Shown here: positions 1 through 6,981 of the stretch, in pieces
Layout of the letters: each line of letters starts with the position of its first letter
How positions within the stretch are numbered: position 1 is the first letter of the stretch
Position numbers and translations under genes: made by a program
The notes under the pieces: generated by a model
Told to the model about the DNA's origin: nothing
Databases searched by the model: none
The model's input: only the letters and a program-made list of their open reading frames with translations
Source of the DNA: UBA7702 sp051866595
GTDB taxonomy: Bacteria > Bacillota > Dehalobacteriia > UBA7702
DNA: 12,403 nt
NCBI GenBank assembly: GCA_051866595.1
Contig: JBJDXI010000074.1
Location: 1 to 12,403 of the forward strand
Direction: 5' to 3'

Positions 1-613
1 CGGCCACGGCCTTGGGCAGGGTGGCGGTGACGGCGGGATCCAGCACGGCGTAGGAGGGAATCAGGGCGAAATCGTTGATAACGTATTTATGATGACTTTT
101 CTCATCGGTGATGACGGCGGCCAGTGTGGCTTCGCTGCCGCTTCCGGCGGTGGTGGGCACGGCGATGAGGAGCGGTGTGGGGCGGCCGACCTTGAGGAGT
201 CCCTTCATCTGAAGGAGGGAGCGCCGTGGCCGGGCGATTCGGGCGCAAAGGGCTTTGGCGCAGTCCATAGGGGAACCGCCGCCGAAGGCGATGACGGCCT
301 CACAGCCGTTGTCCAGATATATTTCCCGGGCTTCCTCGGCGTTGGCTACCGTGGGGTTGGGGACGGTCCGATCGTAAACGGCGCAGAAAACGCCGGCTTT
401 CCATAACGCTTCTTCCAAAGGCGCCGTCAGGCCGAGGTTCCGCAGGTTTTCGTCGGTGACCATCAGAACGCGGCGGATGTTCTTTTCTTTGAGCCGCGGC
501 GGCACGTCACCGAGGCGGCGGAGGATTTCCGGGTTCCGATAGGGAAGAATCGGCAGGACCAGACGAAAAACGCTCTGAAAGACGCGGCAGTAGATTTTTT
601 TCAGCGGACGCAT
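1..613 (-). CDS. Iron-containing alcohol dehydrogenase, N-terminal ~204 residues (3' end cut by window edge)
   Basis: The reading frame is open from ATG at 613 to the window edge. The visible part is the Rossmann-like NAD(P)-binding domain of the group III (iron-dependent) alcohol dehydrogenase family. FGGGSPMDCAK (residues 110-120) is the dinucleotide-binding glycine motif, and PTTAGSGSE (153-161) is the family signature. The segment ends at LDPAVTATLPKAVA, just before the region where the Asp/His metal ligands normally lie, so the metal site cannot be checked. The start is supported by AAAGGAGG at 621-628, 7 nt upstream. Members interconvert alcohols and aldehydes or ketones (butanol, 1,3-propanediol or lactaldehyde type). 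The substrate cannot be deduced here. The gene is divergent from the amidase gene and has its own promoter. Confidence 0.9.
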   Translation of the reverse strand, partial: MRPLKKIYCRVFQSVFRLVLPILPYRNPEILRRLGDVPPRLKEKNIRRVLMVTDENLRNLGLTAPLEEALWKAGVFCAVYDRTVPNPTVANAEEAREIYLDNGCEAVIAFGGGSPMDCAKALCARIARPRRSLLQMKGLLKVGRPTPLLIAVPTTAGSGSEATLAAVITDEKSHHKYVINDFALIPSYAVLDPAVTATLPKAVA

Positions 614-644
614 CGCGAAGCCTCCTTTGAGATGTTCTTCTTCT

Positions 645-673
645 ATTGTACAACAGCGGCGCCTTTCGCGCAA
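645..673 (-). promoter_or_regulatory. Promoter of the alcohol dehydrogenase gene
   Basis: On the minus strand TTGCGC and TACAAT are separated by 17 bp. The -10 box is preceded by TG one base away, an extended -10 that offsets the weak -35. The predicted start lies about 25 nt upstream of the ribosome binding site. Confidence 0.6.
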
Positions 674-701
674 CGCGGTTTCCTCTTTTTGTTTTTCGGC
701 C

Positions 702-730
702 TTGACAAGGGCAAAAGCCCCTGCTATATT
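702..730 (+). promoter_or_regulatory. Sigma-A-type promoter of the amidase gene
   Basis: A perfect -35 TTGACA (702-707), a 17-bp spacer and TATATT (725-730) lie 34 nt upstream of the amidase ATG. The spacer contains the short palindrome GGGC-AAAA-GCCC (709-720), which could be an operator or chance. Confidence 0.75.
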
Positions 731-764
731 GAAAGAAAAGAAGGGCAAAGGGAGGAAAAAAACA

Positions 765-1544
765 ATGAAAAAACCGATTTCAAAGCGGTGGTTCCTTGGG
801 ATGGCCGCCGTTCTCCTGCTCACCTTCGCCGCCTGCGGCGAAGAAACGCCGTCTCCCGCGGAAGCGCCGCCGACAGTGGAAGCGCCGGCGGTAGCGGAAG
901 AGCCGACGGAACCGGCCAAGGTCATCGTCATCGACGCCGGCCATCAGAGCAAAGGCAATTACGATCAGGAGCCCATCGGCCCCGGCGCCTCGGAGACCAA
1001 AGCCAAAGTCTCCAGCGGCACCGCGGGGCGCGTCAGTGGCTTAAGCGAATATGAACTCAATCTGGAACTGGCGAAACAGCTCCGGGATGAGCTGGAAAAC
1101 AGAGGTTACACCGTGATCATGGTGCGGGAGACCAACGATGTGGACATCAGCAACGCCGAGCGGGCGGCGGTGGCCAATGAGGCAAAGGCCGACGCCTTTC
1201 TCCGCATCCATGCCAACGGCTCGGAAAACAGCGCCCAAAAAGGCGCCATGACCATCTGTCAGACGCCCCAGAATCCCTATAACGGCGACCTCTACGAAGA
1301 GAGCAAAGCCCTGGCCGAAGCGGTGTTGGACGGCCTTGTCACTTCCGCCGGCTGTGAGCGGCAGAAGGTCTGGGAGACCGATACCATGAGCGGCATCAAC
1401 TGGAGCGAGGTGCCGGTAACCATCGTTGAGGTGGGCTACATGAGCAACCCCGAGGAAGACGCTCTCCTGGCCACGGCGGAATACCAGGCCAAAATCGTCA
1501 CCGGCATCGCCAACGGCGTCGACCGCTACTTCGGCGAAGAATAA
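765..1544 (+). CDS. N-acetylmuramoyl-L-alanine amidase (Amidase_3 / CwlD-like), putative lipoprotein
   Basis: This 259-residue protein has the zinc amidase fold that cleaves the bond between MurNAc and L-Ala of the stem peptide. The N-terminus MKKPISKRW is followed by a hydrophobic stretch (10-23) and Cys24 in FAAC, an imperfect lipobox. A Pro/Glu/Ala-rich linker spans about 25-51, and the catalytic domain about 52-256. Visible zinc ligands are His60 (IDAGH), Glu95 (SEYELNLELA) and His149 (RIHAN). Glu222 in VEVGYMSN is the catalytic acid. The GASETKAKVSSGTAGR segment before the Glu ligand is typical of clostridial members. The start at 765 is chosen over upstream in-frame codons because GGGAGG precedes it, a promoter lies just upstream, and it begins a signal sequence. 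The enzyme probably acts outside the membrane, anchored by lipid. No SH3 or LysM wall-binding domain is present. Confidence 0.93.
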   Translation: MKKPISKRWFLGMAAVLLLTFAACGEETPSPAEAPPTVEAPAVAEEPTEPAKVIVIDAGHQSKGNYDQEPIGPGASETKAKVSSGTAGRVSGLSEYELNLELAKQLRDELENRGYTVIMVRETNDVDISNAERAAVANEAKADAFLRIHANGSENSAQKGAMTICQTPQNPYNGDLYEESKALAEAVLDGLVTSAGCERQKVWETDTMSGINWSEVPVTIVEVGYMSNPEEDALLATAEYQAKIVTGIANGVDRYFGEE

Positions 1545-1552
1545 GTCCTGAA

Positions 1553-1592
1553 TAAAAAAGCGGCTGAGAAGGGAGAAATCTCTTCTCAACCG
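1553..1592 (-). terminator. Intrinsic terminator of the TfoX-N gene
   Basis: An 11-bp stem (1561-1571 with 1582-1592, one G-T pair) begins directly after the TAA of the minus-strand gene and ends in six T on that strand (1554-1559). The plus-strand amidase gene ends just before it and may share the hairpin, but its T-tract in that direction is poor. Confidence 0.85.
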
Positions 1593-1943
1593 TTATACCT
1601 TTGAGGCGGACTCGGAACATACCTTTTGAGTCCGTTTCTTTTTCGGTTCCGGCAGTTCATCGTAGATCCTGCGGAACAGCTCGCGGAGAAAATCGGCGTT
1701 GTCGATGTCCTCCACGAGGATCATCTCCTTGGCTCCTTCGTAGGGCGGTTCCAGGGGAGCCTCCGGCAGGAGCTTCTTCGCCGCAGCCACGGCCTTCACC
1801 AGCAGGCGGTCGTCGCAGAGGTAGGCGGCGATCTTGCCCCGGTAGTAGAGGATGTATTCCCCCATCATGGCGCGGTATGCGATGTCCTCCAGCCCGGCGC
1901 ACTGATCCAGTATAAATTGCAGATATTCCTTGGTTGTGGCCAT
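1593..1943 (-). CDS. TfoX/Sxy N-terminal-domain protein
   Basis: This 116-residue protein matches the TfoX N-terminal domain: MATTKEYLQFILDQ, then EDIAYRAMMGEYILYYRGKI, DDRLLVK and PPYEGAKEMILV. This single-domain form is common in Firmicutes and has no C-terminal TfoX domain. In gamma-proteobacteria TfoX/Sxy promotes competence gene expression. The role of the short Firmicute form is not established, so no competence function is claimed. The C-terminus is Lys-rich (PEPKKKRTQK), which could suit nucleic-acid contact. The start at 1943 has AAAAAAGGAG about 6 nt upstream. The gene is monocistronic, with its own extended -10 promoter and terminator, and is divergent from the Smr gene. Confidence 0.85.
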   Translation of the reverse strand: MATTKEYLQFILDQCAGLEDIAYRAMMGEYILYYRGKIAAYLCDDRLLVKAVAAAKKLLPEAPLEPPYEGAKEMILVEDIDNADFLRELFRRIYDELPEPKKKRTQKVCSESASKV

Positions 1944-1973
1944 GGTGTTCTCCTTTTTTCGGTGGTTTTGTTT

Positions 1974-2002
1974 ATTATATCACATCTCCCTTCCGGGGAG
2001 AA
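1974..2002 (-). promoter_or_regulatory. Extended -10 promoter of the TfoX-N gene, overlapped by an inverted repeat
   Basis: On the minus strand TGATATAAT gives a perfect -10 with the extended TG. The -35 (TTCTCC) is weak. A perfect 6-bp inverted repeat, TCTCCC (1985-1990) with GGGAGA (1996-2001), fills the spacer and touches the -35, which could be a repressor site. Confidence 0.65.
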
Positions 2003-2030
2003 GCCGCGTAAGCGCCGGAGCCCCAAAGAT

Positions 2031-2059
2031 TTGACAAGACTTTTCAAATGGATTATGCT
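2031..2059 (+). promoter_or_regulatory. Sigma-A-type promoter of the Smr-domain gene
   Basis: TTGACA (2031-2036), a 17-bp spacer and TATGCT (2054-2059) lie just upstream of AAAGGAGG (2065-2072) and the ATG at 2079. The transcript leader would be very short, about 13 nt. Confidence 0.75.
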
Positions 2060-2078
2060 GTAGCAAAGGAGGCGCGGC

Positions 2079-2318
2079 ATGGGAAAGAACGGATTTTTAA
2101 CGGTGGATCTTCACGGATGCAATCAATATCAGGCCAAAATCAGGCTGGACAGCGCCTTTCGCCGGGCCGGCGGCGACGTTTACCGGATCCGGGTGATTCA
2201 CGGCCACAACGGCGGCACCGTCCTCAGGGAGCTGACCCGCACCTACGAAAACCACCCCAAAGTGAAGCGCATGATCGCCGCCGCCGGTGAGACGGTGTTT
2301 ATTCTGAGAGAAATCTGA
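2079..2318 (+). CDS. Stand-alone Smr-domain protein
   Basis: This 79-residue protein consists only of a small MutS-related (Smr) domain. TVDLHGCNQYQA (8-19) corresponds to the LDLHG motif. VIHGHNGGTVLRE (39-51) corresponds to the HGxGxG motif, here with N-G-G in place of the usual G-T-G. It ends with the helix-strand part HPKVKRM...VFILRE. Smr domains of MutS2 and related proteins have nicking endonuclease or RNA-binding activity. Whether this minimal form is catalytic is unknown. The start is fixed by AAAGGAGG 6 nt upstream and by the adjacent promoter. The gene is monocistronic, ending in a strong terminator. Confidence 0.88.
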   Translation: MGKNGFLTVDLHGCNQYQAKIRLDSAFRRAGGDVYRIRVIHGHNGGTVLRELTRTYENHPKVKRMIAAAGETVFILREI

Positions 2319-2321
2319 AAG

Positions 2322-2344
2322 CCTTCCCGCAAGGGAAGGTTTTT
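2322..2344 (+). terminator. Intrinsic terminator of the Smr gene
   Basis: A perfect 7-bp stem CCTTCCC/GGGAAGG with a GCAA tetraloop is followed by five T, starting 3 nt after the stop codon. Confidence 0.92.
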
Positions 2345-2405
2345 GCGTTATGGCGGCGGGGCGATTTTTTCTTTCGCGGGGAAAACCTTTTCGTTTCGGA
2401 GAGGG

Positions 2406-2440
2406 AAACGCCCCGGAAAGGGACTTTTTCCGGGGCGTTT
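2406..2440 (-). terminator. Terminator-like hairpin ending the methyltransferase/transporter cluster
   Basis: A perfect 14-bp inverted repeat (2406-2419 with 2427-2440) encloses a 7-nt loop, 38 nt beyond the stop of the 85-residue protein gene. It is symmetric with three T at each end, so it may act in both directions and insulate the Smr gene from the cluster. Confidence 0.75.
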
Positions 2441-2478
2441 ATAAGGAGAGTTTGGGAAATGAATTGAGTTGCAGGCAG

Positions 2479-2736
2479 TTATTTAATGTATTTGTTAATG
2501 GATTCCGGGTCGATGCATTTATAGTAAATAGTGACTTTTCCGTTGTCGTCTACGTCGTAGCCGTCTTCTTCCAGCAGACCGTTGGATTCCGCGGTCATCA
2601 GGGCGTCTACCACATTGTCTTCGGTGAGCATTTTGAATTTACCGTATTCGGGCTTTAATTCCCGGATCACGTCGACAGCCGAAGCTTTTTCCACGGTGGT
2701 CATGTATTTTAAAATCGCGTAGTTTAACGGTCTCAT
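2479..2736 (-). CDS. Small winged-helix-like protein of unknown function, coupled to the transporter
   Basis: This 85-residue acidic protein has no signal peptide. The pattern MRPLNYAILKYMTTVEKAS...DVIRELK, then EDNVVDALMTAESNGLLEE and a strand pair GYDVDDNGKVTIYYK, resembles a winged helix: helices at about 3-12, 17-26 and 39-52 followed by a beta wing at about 58-73. It is therefore possibly a DNA-binding or adaptor protein, but no family name is assigned. Its ATG lies one base after the transporter's TAA, and its ribosome binding site (AAAAGGAGG) is inside the transporter's last codons, so translation is probably coupled. It is the last gene of the cluster. A regulatory or stability partner role is inference only. 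Confidence 0.72.
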   Translation of the reverse strand: MRPLNYAILKYMTTVEKASAVDVIRELKPEYGKFKMLTEDNVVDALMTAESNGLLEEDGYDVDDNGKVTIYYKCIDPESINKYIK

Positions 2737-2737
2737 C

Positions 2738-3805
2738 TTATGCCGCCTCCTTTTTTCTGAAAAGATCCAGCGGATTCATGGCAATCAGCCAGATCCCGAG
2801 CACTTCAACGATGGCCATGGCCCACTGAACGGGAGTAAGGGCCCAGCCGTCCTGACCCATAATAACGCCCATCAGCAGCCAGCAGCAGAGCGGTACCCAG
2901 AAAGAGTACGTGGCGTTGCAGGTCATGCCCAGCGCCGCGCCGACGCGGGAATTGGCTTTGTACCAGAACATAAAGGAATAAGCGCAGCATACGCCCCCGG
3001 CGATAATCCAGATGACGCTGATGTCCGTGAGGGCTTTACCGAAATAGGACCAACCGGCGGTAAGATCTCCGGCCATGAAGGAAAGCAGGGGAATGAGAAT
3101 CAGAACATTGACGATACTGGAAGTACATTCGCGGATCGTTACGCCGATGGTATTGTCCAGCATGGAGGTGCCAAAACCGCCGACGCAGCCTTCAAAGCCC
3201 CAGCCGAGAGCGGCGAAGAAAGCGATCACACAGCCGATAAAGCTGGTTCCTTCTTCAAGGAAGGCCGTTCCGCCGAGAATGACCGCCGCCACGAAGCAGA
3301 TGATAATCCCACAGATCATGCGGAAGTTCAGTTTCTGTTTGAAAACGAAGCGGCCGAGAATCGCGCCGATGGCGGAGCAGAGGGCGCTGATCGGGGCAGC
3401 AATGGGGCCGGCGATGGCCAGGCCGATGACATAGGCCGTTGTGGCGATGGGACCGCCGGCCAGACCGCAGCACATCATGATGACACCGGGTTTTGTTTTG
3501 AGACAGCGGAGAACATCTCCGATGGTGCCCCGGATAAAGGACTTGATCAGCATGGTAATGGCGGCGAAGGTGTCATTCAGGGCGCTCATGATGGCCCCCA
3601 GTACGTAGGTTACAAAGAAAGCGGAGAGTAAAGGATTGGAATAGAAATCCACCCAGATTCCGCTGGAGGTCCCCTGGGTCAGGAACGCGGAGTAGAAACC
3701 GTAAAGGAGACCGGATGCGAGGGCAATGACCACGCCCTTTCTGAAAAATGCCGATTTCTTTGATTTGTAGGCATTTTTCTTAAAAGCATCGTTGTTGATA
3801 GCCAT
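2738..3805 (-). CDS. DMT/EamA-like membrane transporter, ten predicted helices
   Basis: This 355-residue, strongly hydrophobic protein has about ten transmembrane segments (approximate residues 25-45, 58-80, 106-124, 126-152, 162-182, 187-207, 230-247, 263-282, 296-316, 325-345). They follow the two-times-five arrangement of the drug/metabolite transporter superfamily. The segment AAPISALCSAIGAILGRFVFKQKLN matches the end-of-repeat pattern of EamA domains. The cytoplasmic N-terminus is basic (KKNAYKSKK). The ATG at 3805 is preferred to the in-frame ATG at 3823, because AGAGGAG lies 8 nt before 3805 and nothing comparable precedes 3823. It is 67 nt downstream of the AraC gene and probably cotranscribed with it. 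Substrate unknown: the methyltransferase neighbour suggests a methylated amine or a derivative. Confidence 0.82.
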   Translation of the reverse strand: MAINNDAFKKNAYKSKKSAFFRKGVVIALASGLLYGFYSAFLTQGTSSGIWVDFYSNPLLSAFFVTYVLGAIMSALNDTFAAITMLIKSFIRGTIGDVLRCLKTKPGVIMMCCGLAGGPIATTAYVIGLAIAGPIAAPISALCSAIGAILGRFVFKQKLNFRMICGIIICFVAAVILGGTAFLEEGTSFIGCVIAFFAALGWGFEGCVGGFGTSMLDNTIGVTIRECTSSIVNVLILIPLLSFMAGDLTAGWSYFGKALTDISVIWIIAGGVCCAYSFMFWYKANSRVGAALGMTCNATYSFWVPLCCWLLMGVIMGQDGWALTPVQWAMAIVEVLGIWLIAMNPLDLFRKKEAA

Positions 3806-3872
3806 AATAAAAACTCCTCTCATTTATTAAATCGAGAAAAATAATATGGCTGTTCGCTTTCATCGGGGATGA

Positions 3873-5339
3873 TTATGAATTCTGTTCAATGAATTGTGTC
3901 GGCGTGATGCCGGTATGTTTTTTAAAAGTCCGGTTAAAAGTCAGAATGTATTGGTACCCCACGGCCTCGGAAATTTCGTGAATGGACATTTCCTGTTGAA
4001 TCAGGAGCTTTTTCGCGGCTTCAATCCGAACCCTTTGCAGATATTCCGCCGGCCCGATATTGATTTCCTTTTTGAAAATTCTGGAAAGGTAGGCCGGTGT
4101 AATATGGAACTTATCGGCGATGTAAACAACGCTGAGATCCGTGTCGGAATAGTGATCGCGGATGAATTGCTGAATATCCTTGATCCGTTTGCTGACGTTC
4201 AGGTCGCTGGATTCATTTCCGGCGATCAGGATGTTTTCAATCATGGTGTAACTTTGCCGGAAAGATCTGATCAGTTCCGATATGTTTCCGCTGGCGGAAA
4301 TGGAGTAGAGGCTTTTCAGATTCAGCAGTTCTTTCTGAAAAACAAGGTTTTTCGAGATTTCAATGCAAATGCTGTTAATAACGCCGAAGGCCCTGTATTT
4401 CACCAGGTGGAATGTATCCGGAGAGCAGGCTCCGATCTGATCGCAGAGATTTTCCATTTCCCGGCGGGCTTCGGAAAAATCGGTATTGACCACCGCCGCG
4501 ATGAGTTTGCGCTCCGTGTCATACCAAATGTCGTCATAAGTTGCCGGATTGTTTGTATCATCCTTTTCCAGATTGTTGTAAAAAACGATACTGCTGTCAT
4601 CTTCAAAGATTTCCTGATATTTATTGGCAATCAGCGCTTCGTTATAAGCTTTTGCCAGTCCGTTGACGGTGGTATGCCGGCCGCCGGCGGAGATATGAAG
4701 CGTGATATCGAAGGTTTCATCGATTTTATAGCGGACGTAATTGATGTACCTCGTCATTTCCAGCCATGAGGATTGTTCTTCAAAGACGTCGCCTTCCATC
4801 GGAAAACAGATGGCGACGAGAAAGCCGTCAATTTCCAGAAAATACAGCTTGAGATGGCCGTTGGCGGCCTCGGTGAAATAATTACTGCAGGCCCGGTAAA
4901 GGGCGTATGTATTATCCAGCTGGGTATCGGGCATAAAGATCACCAGCCGGAACTGACTTTTATTGAGGTCAAGGGAGGTGAGATTCCGAATCAGCTGCTC
5001 ATAGGCGAGGGCGTCGGAATCATCACAGGTTCCTTTGATGACCCGAATCAGAATCCGGTCAAAAAGAAGTTCATCTCTGAGACTGAAAACGGATTCGTGG
5101 TATCGGTTTACCGGAACTGTTTTCAGCTCCGGTAAACCGGAAGCTTTTTCAGATCGGATCTTATACAGAGCGATACCGCAAATGACGGCGGCGGTTAAAA
5201 CCAGCGCGTAGATTACGCCGAGAAAAAACAGCCTCACTCCCTTTAGATGAGGTATCATGGTATAAACGGCCAGAGAAATGAGAATACCCAAAGCGATAAG
5301 TATCGATAACAATCCGAAAAATACTTTTTTGTTGCTCAT
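3873..5339 (-). CDS. Membrane-tethered AraC-family transcriptional regulator
   Basis: This 488-residue protein has three parts. Two N-terminal transmembrane helices (about 6-28 and 36-59) are joined by only a few residues (PHLKG). A central region (about 90-240) with YFLEIDGFLVAICF and LHISAGGRHTTVNGLAKAYNEALIA resembles the degenerate GGDEF-like domain of CdaR/YesN-type regulators. The C-terminal AraC DNA-binding domain (about 390-485) carries both HTH motifs: LSVVYIADKFHITPAYLSRIFKKE, and SIHEISEAVGYQYILTFNRTFKKHTGITPTQF. The start at 5339 has AAAGGAA about 6 nt upstream and begins the first helix. A longer in-frame start at 5402 is less likely. There is no extracytoplasmic sensor domain. 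It lies between the methyltransferase and transporter genes, the likely targets. Confidence 0.85.
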   Translation of the reverse strand: MSNKKVFFGLLSILIALGILISLAVYTMIPHLKGVRLFFLGVIYALVLTAAVICGIALYKIRSEKASGLPELKTVPVNRYHESVFSLRDELLFDRILIRVIKGTCDDSDALAYEQLIRNLTSLDLNKSQFRLVIFMPDTQLDNTYALYRACSNYFTEAANGHLKLYFLEIDGFLVAICFPMEGDVFEEQSSWLEMTRYINYVRYKIDETFDITLHISAGGRHTTVNGLAKAYNEALIANKYQEIFEDDSSIVFYNNLEKDDTNNPATYDDIWYDTERKLIAAVVNTDFSEARREMENLCDQIGACSPDTFHLVKYRAFGVINSICIEISKNLVFQKELLNLKSLYSISASGNISELIRSFRQSYTMIENILIAGNESSDLNVSKRIKDIQQFIRDHYSDTDLSVVYIADKFHITPAYLSRIFKKEINIGPAEYLQRVRIEAAKKLLIQQEMSIHEISEAVGYQYILTFNRTFKKHTGITPTQFIEQNS

Positions 5340-5404
5340 TATTTTTCCTTTCGTTAAAAATGACGGAATCATGGGACGGACGTTCAGCGCACAGGATAAC
5401 ATAT

Positions 5405-5410
5405 ATTATA
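5405..5410 (-). promoter_or_regulatory. -10 element of a probable promoter for the AraC gene
   Basis: A perfect TATAAT on the minus strand lies about 65 nt upstream of the AraC start. No good -35 stands 16-18 bp further upstream (ATTATT at 17 bp), as at promoters needing an activator. The 174-nt gap between methyltransferase and AraC genes shows no convincing terminator, so read-through is also possible. Confidence 0.5.
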
Positions 5411-5513
5411 GCGCATGATCGCGGGAAAATAATGAATTTTTAAGAAAAACATACAAATTTTATTCAGAGAATCCATAGCGGATGCATTATCCCTTTTGTT
5501 TTAACAGCTGTGA

Positions 5514-6944
5514 TTATTTTTTCTCAATTTTTCTGATAAATTCTTTCATTGCCTTTTCCTGTTCCGGATCGAGAAGGCTGTCCGGCGCTTCGGCCAGAAT
5601 CTTTTCGACCTTCCGGTGGGCGGAATAGGTAATGTCTCTTTTGCCGTCGGCTTCCCAGGCGTCAATGGAACGCCAGTCGGAAACGATGGGCTGCCAGCCG
5701 TCACGGAAGTGCATCAGCGTGGATTCGCTGGTCATGAAATCCTGACAGGGATTGGCGGACATCAGATCTTTCATCCCCGCGGCTTCTTCCGAGGTATCCA
5801 TTCCTTCCAGGAAACGGCGTACTCTGGAGATGAGCTCATCGTCGAGGACGGTTTTTTCCAGAGAAGACGTCATCAGGTTGGCGAGGGTACCCACCGACTG
5901 GCTGGTAAGGTTTACCCCGGCCAGGGCCGAAGTCATAAAGCTCTGCATTGTTTCCATCCCTGCCTGATAGTCCATACATTTGGAGCTGGTAACGCCGGTC
6001 TGGGCCCGGGCGGGGGTGTGATAGAAATCGCGGAACATCTGAATGGAGGCGCAGAGCATGATTGCCGTATCGGGGGCCGCACATTCCCAGGTGGCGTAGC
6101 GCATATTGCCGTAAGTGAGGGAGGCGGAAAGCACCACGGGGACGCCGGGGCGGATCAGCTGGGCGTATACGAGACAGGAGAGCATTTCGGCCAGGGAAAG
6201 AATCAACGTGGAATAGAGGTAGACCGGGGAGGTAATCCCTGTCATGGGCGCCGATACGATGATGATTGGCTGGTTATGCTCGGCATAAACACGGATTCCG
6301 TCGCAGACGAATTCCGAGCAGAGGAAGGGGGAATTGGGACATACCGCGTGCCAGGTGAGGTAATGATCCTCCAGATAGTTTTCTTTGCCGTAAGCAATAT
6401 TGAAAAGCTCAAGACATTCTTCCTTCTGTTCCACGGTATCCAGTTCCATAGGGCTGAGAATCGGTTTATCGCAGGCCTGCATGGAGCTGAGGGTGCAGTA
6501 TAAACCTTTGACCCGTTCATCCACGTCCATGGGGCTCAGGGGCTGGAAACCGGCGATATTGACATTATCGCAGGCCTGATAGACTTTCTGCAGATCTTTG
6601 AAATCCTTTAAGGTGGGGGTGTGGCGGTTTCCTTCGTAATCGGCAACGAAAACCTCACCGCCGGCGGGATGAATGAGGAGACCTTGTCCCACCATAACGT
6701 TGTTGGCGGGATTCATCGCTTCCAGCTTGAATTCGGAAGGAACCTGAGATAACGCTTTTTCCAGCATTTCTCTGGGAATAAACACGGTGTGGTCTTCCAC
6801 TTTGGCGCCGTGGGCGCGGAAGGTTTCCACCGCCGAATCGGATTGAAAGACCATGCCTTTTTCAGAAAGCAGCTTCACTACTTTCTCATGGACGTTTTGC
6901 ATATCATCTTCGGTGAGGACTCTGAGTCTGTTTGCGAGTGCCAT
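5514..6944 (-). CDS. MttB-superfamily (trimethylamine methyltransferase-like) protein, non-pyrrolysine
   Basis: This 476-residue protein belongs to the MttB/MtgB superfamily, whose members move a methyl group from quaternary or tertiary amines to a corrinoid protein. Family features are the N-terminal helix region (LTEDDMQNVHEKVVKLLSEKG), the TIM-barrel strands with IIIVSAPMTGITSPVYLYS (227-245) and GVPVVLSASLTYGNM (267-281), and GVTSSKCMDYQAGMETMQ (317-334) followed by SALAGVN. The C-terminus ...LLDPEQEKAMKEFI is also typical. The frame contains no internal TAG, so it is a non-pyrrolysine member like the glycine betaine, proline betaine or carnitine demethylases. The substrate cannot be read from sequence. 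The start has AAAGGAG 6-7 nt upstream. It is 37 nt downstream of the kinase gene. No corrinoid protein is adjacent. Confidence 0.9.
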   Translation of the reverse strand: MALANRLRVLTEDDMQNVHEKVVKLLSEKGMVFQSDSAVETFRAHGAKVEDHTVFIPREMLEKALSQVPSEFKLEAMNPANNVMVGQGLLIHPAGGEVFVADYEGNRHTPTLKDFKDLQKVYQACDNVNIAGFQPLSPMDVDERVKGLYCTLSSMQACDKPILSPMELDTVEQKEECLELFNIAYGKENYLEDHYLTWHAVCPNSPFLCSEFVCDGIRVYAEHNQPIIIVSAPMTGITSPVYLYSTLILSLAEMLSCLVYAQLIRPGVPVVLSASLTYGNMRYATWECAAPDTAIMLCASIQMFRDFYHTPARAQTGVTSSKCMDYQAGMETMQSFMTSALAGVNLTSQSVGTLANLMTSSLEKTVLDDELISRVRRFLEGMDTSEEAAGMKDLMSANPCQDFMTSESTLMHFRDGWQPIVSDWRSIDAWEADGKRDITYSAHRKVEKILAEAPDSLLDPEQEKAMKEFIRKIEKK

Positions 6945-6981
6945 AATTTCTCCTTTCGGGGCTGTAAAATTTATGTCCGGA

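Noticed and set aside
3894..4769. Long plus-strand frame of 291 codons opposite the AraC gene
   Set aside because: It is the antisense shadow of a well-supported AraC-family gene and shows no family features or start signal.
5616..6503. 295-codon plus-strand frame opposite the methyltransferase gene
   Set aside because: Antisense shadow of the MttB-family gene; Gly/His-rich composition typical of reverse-frame translation.
5514..6944. Possible pyrrolysine-containing trimethylamine methyltransferase
   Set aside because: The gene is open throughout with no in-frame TAG, and ends with TAA, so it is a non-pyrrolysine family member.
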